From Aphis gossypii (Eukaryota > Arthropoda > Insecta > Hemiptera > Aphididae): a stretch of DNA of 64,000 nucleotides. Below the pieces are notes generated by a model, which made no database searches, was not told the origin of the DNA, and saw nothing but the letters and a program-made list of their open reading frames with translations. The translations under genes were made by a program, and so were the position numbers. Each line of letters starts with the position of its first letter. The first letter of the stretch is position 1. The stretch covers positions 79,647,260-79,711,259 of the forward strand of contig NC_065530.1 in NCBI RefSeq assembly GCF_020184175.1, given 5' to 3'. Shown in pieces: positions 49,301 through 61,959 of this stretch.

Positions 49301-49985
49301 TAATATAATATTTATGCTTCTTCAATTTCTACTTTTTTATATTAAATACAAATCATTAGCTACATACAATCATAGATGCACACATCGACAATGAATTTAT
49401 TTAACATTAACTTAAAGCAAGATATTGCATGCGAGTTCACATGATGGTAATTGGTAAGGAATGATTTTTTTGTAAGTCTTGCAAGTCAACACGCCGAACA
49501 CTAGCTGGTACTTCATTCAAGTAAGACAATTTTTTGTATTTTGTAAATGTATGTGTAAGTATAGATATATAGCCTTATTATATTATTTGTAGTATTTTTT
49601 GTAGTTGTAATATAGTATATAATAAGTATTTTAATGATTAACACTTTTCTAATAAATTTATAGATAAGGTTATAGGTATAGGACATCAACCGTGATTATG
49701 GTAGATGATATCTCAGTGACTAGAAGATTTCGGTAGGTAATTTAGTTGATTAGAAAACAAATTGTTTGTAGAGCGTCATCTCCGTAATATTCGTACAGTA
49801 TACCTAAAATATTATTACCTATCTTATTTAATTGTCATATCACTCGTATGCACCCTTATGCATTATGCATTACGCTACTCATAAACGTCTTCATCACCTA
49901 ACACATTAATTATCGCCGGCCGGCAACATACGCAAATACACAATACACACTTGCACATATTACTGACTTTTCGATATAAATTATA
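46378..49985. repeat. Three tandem diverged copies of a ~1.0-1.2 kb unit
   Basis: The anchor ATGCTGGCYAAAATATAATG occurs at 46993, 48157 and 49169; a second anchor CCGGCAAYATAC near the far end occurs at about 47831, 48845 and 49920. Between them the same order of blocks repeats: TTCATAACAC, a poly-T/ATATTAAATAC block, AATCATAGAYGCACA, GATTTTTTTGTA, GGTACYTCATYCA, CACTCGTA, and ATGGTGTGAATTTTAC. Copies run approximately 46378-48095 (interrupted by an insertion), 48096-49118 and 49119-49985. No shared reading frame survives; the repeat appears non-coding. Confidence 0.8.
46431..46969. mobile_element. TIR element (539 bp) inserted in repeat copy 1
   Basis: Ends TAGGGCTCGGATGTTGT and ACAACATCCGAGCCCTA are perfect 17-bp inverted repeats. 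Flanked by a perfect 8-bp duplication TTAATAAT (46423-46430 and 46970-46977). Removing it restores the repeat unit, as copies 2 and 3 run through that point uninterrupted. 8-bp duplication points to a hAT-type mechanism. Non-coding, A/T-rich interior. Confidence 0.88.
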
Positions 49986-50719
49986 TTTTCTATAGGTAGT
50001 CGTATACGATTACAAGTTACGAGTTATTTACAGTTCGTAAAACATTTCGAATTTAATTTTTGTTTTTAAGTTTCTAGATTAGTGAGCTAAATAATTATAT
50101 TGTATTATTGGTATATAGTTATAGTTTTTGTATATTATTTTTTATTATTTTAATGCATTCATATTATGTGTGCAAAACGGCATCAAGTGTGCCTGATTAT
50201 TACTTACGGATTTGTAAAATAATAATTATTATTTATTATAAGTCTATTGTCTTGTGTGTGAGTTTCTTTTAATAGTACCTATATAGTTATTGAATCAGTT
50301 GATCAGCCAGCGTTCCGTTATACACTTCAACATCATTCCGTGAGTACCTAATATTTATTTATTTCAATAAAATTGTTGTATACTTTTATAGACTAAAAAG
50401 CACCTAGCGTATTGTAATTTTAGTAGTTCAGCTCCAATAGCTATCTGTCTAATCTAAATATTTACAATATTATATAATATTTTTAGTACATATACTACAT
50501 AGTTATATTTTTTATAGACTTATTTATATCTATATTGTTATTATTATTATTATATACTATACATTTATATATATATTAAGTATAATTTTTTTTTTAAAGT
50601 GTTGAATTTTTATGTTTTACGAATACTTAAAGTAGCTTTCATTATATTAAATCAATACGTAAATTCATAATTTCTAAATTCGAGGTTGGTCACAGTATTT
50701 GTTCAGGGAGGAAAAACTT
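49986..50719. other. AT-rich spacer between two repeat arrays
   Basis: No gene or element recognised; TA-rich with (TTA)n near 50540-50552. Confidence 0.4.
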
Positions 50720-52025
50720 GTAACCCGCAAATAAAATCATCCTATTCCATTCCTAAAACCCACTTACACGACTACTACCTTATCCGCACTACCTACTCGT
50801 AAACTTTACCCGGTTTCAGACATGAAACTCATAAACAATTTTACCCGGTTTTGAACGCAGAACTCACAAATAACTTCATCAATTTTCTTATCCCATACTC
50901 ATACCCGTAAACAATTGTACCCAAATTCGGATGTGAAACCCACAAACATTTGAACTCGGAACCCATACCCTACAACATTTTTTTTACCCGATTTTGAACG
51001 CAAAATCTACAATATGTTAACTATTTGTCCCAATTTTGTATCTTATACAACTAGCCTATTATAAACAATATTGTACCCAGTTTCAGACGTGAAACTCAAA
51101 CAATTTTACCCGGTTTTGAATGCAAAATCCACAATATGTTAACTATTTGTCCCAATTTTGTATCTTATACAACTAGCCTATTATAAACAATATTGTACCC
51201 AGTTTCAGTCGCGAAACTCACCAACAATTTTACCCGGTTTTGAATGCAAAATCCACAATATGTTAACTATTTGTCCCAATTTTGTATCTTATACAACTAG
51301 CCTATTATAAACAATATTGTACCCAGTTTCAGACGTGAAACTCAAACATTTTACCCGGTTTTGAACGCAGAACCCATAACCCATAGCATATTTACCCGGT
51401 TTTGAATGCAAAATCCAATATATGTTAACTATTTGTCCCAATGTTGTATCTTATACAACTAGCCTATTATAAACAATATTGTACCCAGTTTCAGACGTGA
51501 AACTCAAACAATTTTACCCGGTTTTGAATGCAAAATCCACAATATGTTTTTTTTTTTTCCCAATTTTGTATCTTATACAACTAGCCTATTATAAACAATA
51601 TTGTACCCAGTTTCAGACGTGAAACTCAAACAATTTTACCCGGTTTTGAATGCAAAATCCACAATATGTTAACTATTTGTCCCAATTTTGTATCTTATAC
51701 AACTAGCCTATTATAAACAATATTGTACCCAGTTTCAGACGTGAAACTCAAACATTTTACCCGGTTTTGAACGCAGAACCCATAACCCATAGCATATTTA
51801 CCCGGTTTTGAATGCAAAATCCAATATATGTTAACTATTTGTCCCAATGTTGTATCTTATACAACTAGCCTATTATAAACAATATTGTACCCAGTTTCAG
51901 TCGCGAAACTCACCAACAATTTTACCCGATTTTGAATAGAAAACCCTTATCCATATCCTACAAAATCTTTTTACCCGATTTTGAACGCAAAATCCGATAA
52001 TTATCTAAAACAATTTTGACCCATT
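50720..52025. repeat. Minisatellite with higher-order structure
   Basis: Basic subunits of about 35-46 bp begin ACCCGGTTTTGAA or CCCAGTTTCAGA or CCCAATTTTGTA and end near AACAATTTT. Three different subunits make a 122-bp unit. Copies of TGTACCCAGTTTCAG start at 51073-51887 with spacings of about 122, 124, 162, 122, 122, 162 bp. The 162-bp steps contain one extra 40-bp subunit (CAGAACCCATAACCCATAGC). So a block of about 406 bp (122+122+162) is itself repeated. Flanking subunits at 50720-51015 and 51930-52025 are more diverged. No open reading frame. Confidence 0.85.
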
Positions 52026-52648
52026 TTTACTTCCTGAACTTATAATACGATGTGACCAATAATTTCTCAGCATCTAAAACTTCACTTATTTCATTACTTC
52101 ATTAGAAACTAAAACATACATTTAAATTCAATACTAAGTAAGCTGGGAATGAGCGAATGTCGTGCTACGACAAAACTAAAATTATTTTAACCAATTTTTT
52201 ATTAAACGTATAATTCGATATTTATTTGTTTGTATTACTTATATATTATTTATTATTTATTTTTGACGTATGGGTCACATTTTATACTCGAAAAGTGATA
52301 AATGATCTATAATATCAATTTTTTTAGTCGATCGACGTTCGCTCATTCTCGCCTACGATGTGGATTAGGCCTAATGGGGACACCACAATAAAAAAAACGC
52401 GCCTCGTGTAATACCTCATAAACGACATGAACGACGCAATAGTATGTCGTTTAACAGTTAAAGGTGGTGAGGAAAATTACACATTACCTACTATAATATT
52501 ATAATAATTATAATTATAATTATTTTATAATTAAGTATTTATTGAATACCAGTTAAATAATAATTTATATCGAGACAAGAAATATTGATGCTTTTTAGTG
52601 TATTAAAATACAATAGTTTTGAAAAAAATATATTCCTAACTCATTATA
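52026..52648. other. Intergenic DNA
   Basis: No gene recognised. A GC-richer fragment at 52325-52470 (GCGCCTCG, ACGACATGAACGACG) may be element debris. Confidence 0.35.
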
Positions 52649-52656
52649 ACATACTA

Positions 52657-52874
52657 CAGAGGTTACCAAACTTTTTATTATACGACGACCCATTTTGGAA
52701 ATTTTTTAAAATTTGGTGACCCACAATAACCATGAATGACCTTTTTTTTAGTTAATCAGTTGCTTACAACAAAAAAAATATATATTTATTTTTAATACAA
52801 AAATATAGCGCGACCAGCCAAAAATGTAAACGCGACCCAATTTTGAGTCGCGACCCACAGTTTGGGAACCTTTG
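52657..52874. mobile_element. hAT-like miniature element (218 bp)
   Basis: Left end CAGAGGTTACCAAACTTTTT; reverse complement of right end CAAAGGTTCCCAAACTGTGG. Flanked by ACATACTA (52649-52656) and ACATAGTA (52875-52882). Interior carries GCGACC repeats near the right end. Same superfamily of ends as the element in SUMF1 intron 1. Confidence 0.78.
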
Positions 52875-52882
52875 ACATAGTA

Positions 52883-54520
52883 ATTTTTATGATTTAATAT
52901 CAGAAGAAAATTATCAAAGTTAAAATATAGTGACTTTATAAAATGAAATTGTGTACAGCAAACGGTAATCTTGTTTTCTTTAAATCTGAAATTAGCTAAC
53001 ACTTTCAGGTAAAAACTAGATATTATCTATAATTTTTTAAAATAGTAAAACATTGTTGATGAACAACAATATCAAAATATATGCGTTACATGCTACTTAT
53101 TTTACTAAACAATGGAGCGGGATTGGTAGTCACGGTACGAACCTACCATAGTATAGGAAAAGAGAACCTACATATATATTATATTACACCAGTTTTAAAG
53201 GATTTGATATCTTTTACGATCATCTTATAGCTAAATCGCCTAAATATCCCACATAATAATATATATATTTTACCATTTACTTTTTAAGTCTTACAGTGGT
53301 ATGTTTTGAGTTACTTTTGTAATTTTTTTTTCGGGTGTGTCCGAAATTGTGGGAACATAACAAATCCGTTTTTAGAAGTATTTACTGATACAAAAGAGAT
53401 ATTGAACTTAATTTTTTTTAATACGTATTAAACCATTTTTTATATAAGATGTGTATAATACATCTCCACAAAAAAATGCCACAGTATCCCCTGTGCATTG
53501 AATCTAGTTTATATCTTTTACTTGTTATAACATTATTTAAAAAAATGAATATCCATGGTGTTTTTTTCAGTGAGTATATTATATAATATTTTTCTTTATT
53601 GAATTGAATTTCAATTTTGTTTTTGTTTGAATTTCGTAATATTGTGTCAATAACTATAGGTTAATAATAACAATAACTAACAACAATGTTGGTCCTATAA
53701 TATGTTTGGATGTGACTAGTAAAGTTGTCCTTTAGATTATTACTTCCTACATTTGACTGCATAACTATAGGAAAATCAAAGTTAGGTAAAATATAATTTT
53801 ATAGAATATAATCTGTGAATTCGGTAAACATAGTCTTACGCAATTGATAATAAGTTAATAAAACCGTTAGAGATTTCATTAGGCGGTAAATAACTTAAAC
53901 CGAAAAAACACTAACCATGTGCCAATTTCTGCAGATGATTTGTTTAAAAGTAGTTTATTTTGTTGGATATGTCGATACCAACTTTATCCAAGATGAAAAT
54001 TACAACAAACTAATGTACAATTCGGAAACTTTTTCAATACGGCATTATGAGCGGCTTTTTCGAAATCAACATGAAAAACATTTATTTGAAGTGGTTTGTT
54101 AGTCAGTTGTACACACAATTTTTCTAACATATCTCATAACATCAAATAACTCGAAGTTTGTTTGTTACTTAAAAAATAATAAACAAGAGGAATTATAATA
54201 ATTATTTTTCTACATAATATAAATTTACTTGGAAGTATATGTAAGTCATCATTTGCTTTACGTTTTAAAGAACTTATAATTTCTTTAGAAATTGCCTAGT
54301 CAGTGTGTGCCACGCGATTGTATACTGCATTTTTTATTTTATGTATTAAATATTAACCGTATGCTTTATTCACTGTTGATGCACATTTTTTATTGGTAGA
54401 TCTAAACAATAGATCATCTGATTAAATATAATAATAATAATAATAATTGCAAAACGAAAATAAATATGTAAATATAAAAAATAAAAAATAAACATATATA
54501 AGCAAGAAAAAACAATATTA
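52883..54520. other. AT-rich intergenic DNA
   Basis: No gene supported. A 61-codon open frame at 53917-54102 lacks family resemblance and splice support. (AAT)n at about 54428-54447. Confidence 0.4.
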
Positions 54521-54529
54521 CGTCGTAAC

Positions 54530-55290
54530 GGATAACGCGTGTTGATCGAAACGACGACAATGGTTGTCGACGGATACGGTATACGTTAAGTATAATATGA
54601 CGAGCGACGAGACGTGCGTTCTTGAACTTCATCGAATATTCTATCATTCCGACGACGTGTATTATAGAACATTCGAGAACATTTCGGGGACGAAAATCGT
54701 CGCTACATCGATAAAAATAATAAATTATTATTTTACTAACGACAACATTAGCTAGGAATACTTTGTGTGACGTAACGCACGAGTGGTAGCCGAGTATTAT
54801 AGGTAAAGATACCGAAAAATGTTTAATTATTCATTTAAATCTAATCTTATTTCGCTGCTTCTTATTTAATCTGTTGTTTAAAAATTTGTTACCAACTCCT
54901 TTATCCTATATTTTGACAGATTGGCGCTCTTGGACGGTTGACGCTAAGAACTGGAATTGACAGTCGACAGACATCACACGTACGACGTAGGTACGTCATG
55001 CATGAGCTCGCGGTGTGAAAATTGGATTCCGAGGTAGGTTTACATTATTCAAAGGGACGTATTTGAATGTGTACTTAATGTGACACTTGCAGTACTTTGT
55101 TCGTGGTAAATAATTTTTGGAAAATCAGAACTTCTGAAGTTTTAACTCACACGCATTCGGCTGGACTTATGACGTGCATTGTCTGTCAGTGACCGATGGT
55201 ACGTTCACTACGTATAGAGTGGTTTTACGGTTTCGTAACTATTTACACTGCTGATAATAACGGACCACGGTTTCGTCGTGAGTATACCCA
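54530..55290 (+). promoter_or_regulatory. CpG-rich region with splice donors, possible promoter of a gene leaving the window
   Basis: CpG-dense between 54530 and 55020. Two plus-strand donors follow: TTCCGAG|GTAGGTTT at 55033 and TTTCGTC|GTGAGTAT near 55279. No coding exon is recognisable downstream to 64000, so a gene starting here would need a long first intron. The short open frame at 54597-54755 is not supported. Confidence 0.35.
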
Positions 55291-58200
55291 CGCACGTTTT
55301 AGTTTTTATTTTAATTTATTTATTTTGGTTTTATAAAATTGAATAATTAAGATGTTGTACAAACATTGAGAATAATCTCATGTCAGTAAGTGGAATCAAA
55401 AAGTTTAACAGAGTTCTATGAGTACCTACCGGATTTATAAGGCTTTACCTACGGTAACTTAAATTACCAGATACAATATGAGACATTAAATTATTATTTT
55501 GATGTAAAACTAAATCTCCTAATCAAAGAAATTATTTTTAATGTGCTTTAGTATTAAATTTTAGTTTAATGACATCATAAGCTATTTTAATTTTAGCAAT
55601 TTGATACTAGATAATAAAAATGCATAGTAGGTTTTGTGTATTATATAATATGTATATTGTACATGAATATTTATGATTTTCAAATTAACTGAAGAGCACT
55701 TAAATTTGGAAATATGTTTAATGTGTACTAAATAATCTTTATTAGATTACTGGTACCTTGCAGGTATTTAATATAATTAAAACGAATTAAAAGACGTGGA
55801 ATTTTAATTCGTTAATTTCTAGGAATTCATTTTATTATCGTTTATCATTATAATAAAATAGTATAAATATACTTCGAGTTTATTTAGCTTTACTTTTAAG
55901 ACTAATTCACATTATTTATTTATACTTAAGTGAACACCACATATTAATTAATTTATCTGCATGATATAATTATGCACGTAGTAAAACAAAAAAAAATAAT
56001 TTCGCAATAAGCAGTAACTATATTTATGATTTATATTTTATGGTAACTGTTGAAAGTTCAATTTTGAATGTGTACTTCCTACACTTTTATATATAACGTT
56101 ATCTATGCTACGTCTTTATTTATTTTGAAGTATCCGTCATACCGTCATAGTGATACCGTCATAGTGAGCATTATGTTTACATTCGATATCACGCATTGTA
56201 TTGAGAATAATCATTGAAAATTACATTTTTGGAGATTATTAGGTTCATCAATCTTTTAAATCTAACTTTAAATTATTGGAATCACTTAATACTCGTATAT
56301 TTTGTAAATATTGCTTTTTGAAAATCTGTCGTCAATTGTTAATATTTTATTGAAGTTGTTTCGTCTAGCTAACTGAATTATTTAAAATATATTTAACGAA
56401 AATATTAGGTGACTAATTAGGTTAACACTAATTATTACTCGAGTACTATTTAAATAGTTATTAAAACGTCATATTTTATGACGTTATATTGTACTTATAT
56501 CACGTACTCTCTTGATAGTTATAATCATACTCAAAATAGTATTTATTGATACAGTAAGGTTAACTACATATAGCAATAAATAAGTAGTATCGTAGGTTTG
56601 TAAAAATATTTTTAGAACTTGGTTATTTATTACTTAATATTGTAGATATTATATTATTAATACTTACAATCTAAATATCGTTAAAGTACTGATATGGTTG
56701 TAATACATTTTTTATTCATTTAAAACATTTTATGATTAAGTCGAAATATTGATTACATTTTTCGATTTAAATATTAAGTTTTTGTGATTATATTTTCTAC
56801 GTTACTTTGTTAATCAATTTATTAATATAATTATTTACATCTTATACTTTTTCGAACGGTTAATTGCTTATATCTACTAAGTGTGAAATAATTTACTATA
56901 GTCAAAAATAAATCGTATTAATCTGTAAGCGATTGAGTCTAAATCTTTAGCTAGTAGCTAAAAAACGTTTTTAAAATCTTAATGATTGTTAAATATAATA
57001 TTTTTGAGTATAAATTTGCAAAATTTACTAACATCGCTATGTATATGGGTTACACTTATGTTCTATATCATGGAATATATGAAATTTAGGTTTCTAAATA
57101 GTCTTTTACTATGAAGTGGCTTAATTTAATGTTAATTGGTTTAAAGTCAAAATAAAATATACTCTTTTACAATATTATAACTTAAATAATTAAACTTTTT
57201 TATTTATTTTGAACGTGTTTAGTATACCTTAACGCTAAAATATTAGAATATTGGTCAATTTTAAGTTCCAATTAATCAATCATTTATTATTTTTATTTTA
57301 TCGTCACCTATTAGTTTATTATATTACCTATGTAGGTATCGATTTAATCAACAATGCAAAACTTTACGTTTTTATTATTTATTTTATTTAAAATTTAATA
57401 GCTTTACAGTTTTTAACAAACTTAAATAAAAATTAATAATGTGTGAATATTATTGGCCACTTTGTATTTTGATAAGTACGACTTGAAAATCGAAATCAAA
57501 AGTGCTCTTATATTATTCCAATTGACTGAAACTGTTATGAGTGTTAAGAGTACTTACATATATATAGATATATAGATACCAATTATTATGTTGATTCCAT
57601 TCTGGCTAGTATAGGTATTTGACAAATATTTTATTTGCCACTTGTAGAGATATAATGATAGTATTATTATAGATATTATTTGCCAAACAATGTGTTCTTT
57701 TCTTGAAGAATTTTAGTAAAGATGACAATATTATTATTATTTTCTGAAAATATAGTTATATCGCAATATAGGTACGTGTGGAAGTGGTGATTATTAATTC
57801 ATAATATTATATTTAAATAAAAATATACGATTCAATAATTTTGTTTAGTGTCGGATCATACATTGAAAAATGCCTTTTGGCTTTCGTGGTGTACACTGTT
57901 TTATTAATAAAAAACGACATAAGAGGTACTTGTAGAATATAGTTTTAGAGATAAAATTTGTTTGTCTATACTTAGCATAGGGTTAGGTTACGTTAGGTTA
58001 TTACAACTATTCTTGTATTTATCGAAATATGAGTCGTACTTATTGTAAACGTATACTTACTTTTTGTCACTTAAAGTAATGGATTTTTAATGATTATGTA
58101 TAAGTCAATAGTAATTAAAAATATATATATTTTTTAATTAACACAAGTTAGTTTTATAAAGTGTACAAAAGTGTGAGGCGCGAAGATGCTGAAGAATCAA

Positions 58201-59380
58201 CGATTCTGGTACCTACATCTTAATATGTTGTTTTGGGGCAGGGGACTACCTTATATGTGGTATCCTCAGACTTTTCCTAGACTTAAGGACCATACATTTT
58301 ATCATGGCCTAGCTGTTGCTTCCTTCAGAAGTTGTTGTTGTCTACCAGTGTGAATAGTCATAGTCTATGCACTTACCACTATTATAGTTGGGCCTTACTA
58401 TTATAAAATATATCGTACGGGCTCTGAGAATTATGAGTCATTATACCTCCCTCACCAAGCAAAAAGTTTATGTTTGCAAGACAGAAATCCTTACAAACTT
58501 TTAAATATGTTGTGTACTTAAATCCAAACATAAAGTTTTTAACTTCTTTTAAAATTTTACTATGACACATATTTTCATTATTATTTCTTAGACAATATTA
58601 TCATATAATATAAAATTGATAACAACTGATAGTATTATGATATAAATAATTACTTATGTTATATCTTTGTATCTCTCAATTTACAATATTTAATTCAAGG
58701 TTGTGCTAGTATTCGTATACGATATAAAACAATAAAATTAAGTTCCATATCCATAAAATATAAATTATTACTTCGTAAATAATACTTAACATTAACTCTT
58801 ATCGTTTACATGTGTTACATATAATAACATAAAATATATATAATAATATATGTATTTTTAATTTGAATAACCGAGTATATTTGCAATTATCTAAAATGTA
58901 GCATAAATTATTAATATTATCTTCCACCGTATATGTTATTTGTTATATATTATATATATATATATATATTTTTTTTTATAGATGTTTTGTTTAATTTAAT
59001 TTATCTTTTTTTCTCTTACATAGCTTATACAATTTAGTTGGTCTGATTAACTGAAACAATATAATTAAAAATTAGTTTTGTTAAAATAACATGAGACGCG
59101 GCATTTTAACAATGAGTGATGTGGTGATTTTTATTACGGGTCAACCCATGTGTTTCCAGTAAATTCAACATTCTACTATTTTTTTTTTTTTTGCTGTTCC
59201 GATTACCCTGAATATAATAGTATCTTACTTTCTAAGTCTACAATGTTTTATGTTAAAATGATTGTTATTCTAGTCGCTATAAAAATTCATGTTTACAAAT
59301 TTTAGTATAACTCTTCATCGTAGTTTTTTTTTACATATTTATTATATCTGTAGTTTCATTCCAAAAAATAAATGTATGTA
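55291..59380. other. AT-rich non-coding DNA
   Basis: No supported gene. (TA)n at about 58946-58969. 58160-58420 has more balanced composition, with a 55-codon open frame starting at 58185 on the plus strand; the product has no recognised motif and the stretch may be an exon or a decayed element. Confidence 0.4.
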
Positions 59381-59389
59381 GGAGAGAGA

Positions 59390-60070
59390 TATCACTTATG
59401 TTCAGATACTGTTGAAGATAAACCATAGGTAGATTTGATAATCCTTGCAAATTCTTGTTCTGTTTTAGCTGCTCTAGCAACGGTGTGATCAGATCTATCT
59501 TATTTCAAAATATCCTCTTCATATTTTGCATAACCTGGCTCAAGTCACCACATAATAATTTCCTTAGTTTATTGTGTCTTTTGTAAGAACGAGAAGGGTC
59601 TCCTCCAATTTCACTCAATTTTTCTATGCTGTTGGAAATGGTGCCAGGCATAATTACAATTTCGTCTCTGTTAATCATAGTGAACTCAAAATTCTCTATG
59701 AAAATATTGACTTGGGTACTAAAAAATATATTAATTTATATATTATTTTTTAAAATTAATATTTGAGTTTGCTTCTTTTTTATCATCGATTCCCTTCAAT
59801 GGTTTTAGGATAGGTTAACAAACCTCTCTATAAATTCCCCTAATATTTCAGCTAACTATGCAAGCTGGTATCTCTCTGCATTATCATTCAATGCATGCAA
59901 GAATGCAGTGAATAGTATGATAGCTATGTTAAGACTTTGATCAGACGTCGGACAGTGAAGTTTTATTCTGTATTTTAAAACATGATGTTTAAAATAATTT
60001 ACTGATACTGTGTTATTATTACATAACATTGTGAATGTGCTCTTGTCATAAAGACTTTTCTCAGCTTTGT
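59390..60070 (-). pseudogene. Decayed, unrecognised coding remnant
   Basis: Translating the minus strand gives two protein-like stretches broken by stops: about 60065-59815 (contains FTMLCNNNTVSVNYFKHH and LNIAIILFTAFLHALNDNAE) and about 59725-59420 (contains IVIMPGTISNSIEKLSEIG and SYKRHNKLRKLLCGDL). An acceptor-like TTTTTTAG separates them. The base composition is more codon-like than the flanks. I do not recognise the family; it could be an old gene copy, a transposon protein or an integrated viral gene. It is not functional as it stands. Confidence 0.4.
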
Positions 60071-60690
60071 TAATTAATCCATTATCTATTCGTATTTTTT
60101 TATAATTATTATAAATTATTATTTCTGACCATAATTATTACTAATTATGTGTCGTTATATAATATAAAAAATACGTGTCTTCTTTCTTGTTCATTTATCT
60201 ACTGTTAAATTAAGAAAAAAAATGTTTAGCATAACTTATTCATGTATAAATTATTACATTATTTAAATTTTTTTTAAATTTTAAATTTTATTATTATTTT
60301 CTATTTTTTCTATTATTTTTAAATAAATAAGATTTTTTAAATTAATATATTTATCACAAAGTGATAGTGGTGTGAATATATAGTAATTTCCTCAACATCA
60401 CTACTGCACTCGAAAACAAATATACTGTCAAAATTAGTACATGTACCATTATACCTACTATATCTTAATTGTATATTTCAATATTTGTAAAGGAAAATAT
60501 TATATATTGTTGTATCGTAGTTGGTATACGGTATACTTATGTATATCAAGTTATATATTTTTTTTTCAACATAAAAAGAAATTTATAAGGCATGTAGAGT
60601 TGTTATTTGTGTTATGTTATATCAAAAGTAAATAAGTAGTTGTGTAGTAGGAATAGTTAGATTAAAGTCAATTTAATATTTTAATTTAAT
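60071..60690. other. AT-rich DNA, nothing recognised
   Basis: Long A/T runs; no coding, RNA or element signal. Confidence 0.4.
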
Positions 60691-60870
60691 TTTAGATTCT
60701 GGTGGAGCGATGGATATATTGATTTTTCAATGATGTGCGTTATTTTTTGTGCTTCTGTAAACACTTTTTGGGATAGAAAAAATGCTTTGATTTTCAAATG
60801 GGGGTGGTTTCTATTAGTAAATTGAATTTACTTGGTACCTTGGGGGGTAAAAAATAAAAAATTCCCAACA
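60691..60870 (+). repeat. Dispersed repeat, copy 3
   Basis: TTTAGATTCTGGTGGAGCGA, TATTGATTTTTCAATG, ATGCTTTGATTTTCAAATGG, GGTGGTTTCTATTAGTAAAT and TACCTTGGGGGGTAAAAA parallel the copy at 16207-16370 throughout. Confidence 0.6.
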
Positions 60871-61959
60871 GTAATTTTATTATTTTTGTAATCGAGAAAA
60901 ACAAAAAAATAGTTAACAAAAAATGGGAATTTTCACACAAATTAAATTTTTAAAATTATCAATTTTGTTTTTTAGGTGTAACTCAGAAAACGAATAACCG
61001 TAGATACATATTTGAAATTTTTACTAATTATTTATAGTACTGTTTTAATTGAAAATATGTTGAATATTTTTGAACTATTAATTATTGCAGGCATTAGAAA
61101 TTTTCAATTAATTTTTTTTTCTAGAAATGTCAACTATCAACTAAATCTAATTCTAAAACATTATTTATCACAAAATATACCTAGTAATATAGGCAACATA
61201 CTGTCTCCGCTTAGAATTGTTTTTCGGCTACAATGAAATATCATTGAATTTAGATTAAACACATTCATAATAGTGACCTAATCAACACCTAATGTACAAA
61301 AGAGTGATAGTTATTTGCTTACCTTTTTAATGTTTAATTCGTTTAAATTACTCGTTTGTAGCTTTTTGCGCATTAATAAAGTATACTGAACATTTAGTGT
61401 TTGATCATTAAATGGACGTTTCGGGGAAAATATTCTAGTAGATGTAAGAATATTTTCATTGAAGAATAAAGAGACGGCACTTTAACTAGATGTAGCGCAT
61501 ATTTTTGGGAAATTAAAATGATCAAACAAAATAATAATATTATGTACATAAAGTGGTATAACGATATTACCTTATTATGATAAATTAAATGATGACCGCG
61601 ATATCATGTCTTGTCCGCGACAATGAAGTTATTTTTATTTAAAAAAAAAAAATGTATACAATGTATGCGTTTTGTTCAACAAACATAATATTATACGTGA
61701 ATGTGGTATACACTTGCGGGTTTTTACACATAAGTGCATTAGAGTATATAAAATGCCATCCCTTGTTTCTCTGGCGAGTGACACTTTTGGTAAAAAAAAA
61801 CGATTTTAAAATTGATATTTTATCGTCGTTGATAGGTATGCTGAACGGCCTATATTATTATATATTGTCATAACGATTGAGCATCGTCGATTCACAATTT
61901 ATAATATTATATTTATGTATTTTTTCGTCGGTTTTATTAAAACAGTTTATGTAAGCGCG

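Noticed and set aside
53917..54102. 61-codon open frame
   Set aside because: No recognisable motif, poor start context and no splice or polyadenylation support.
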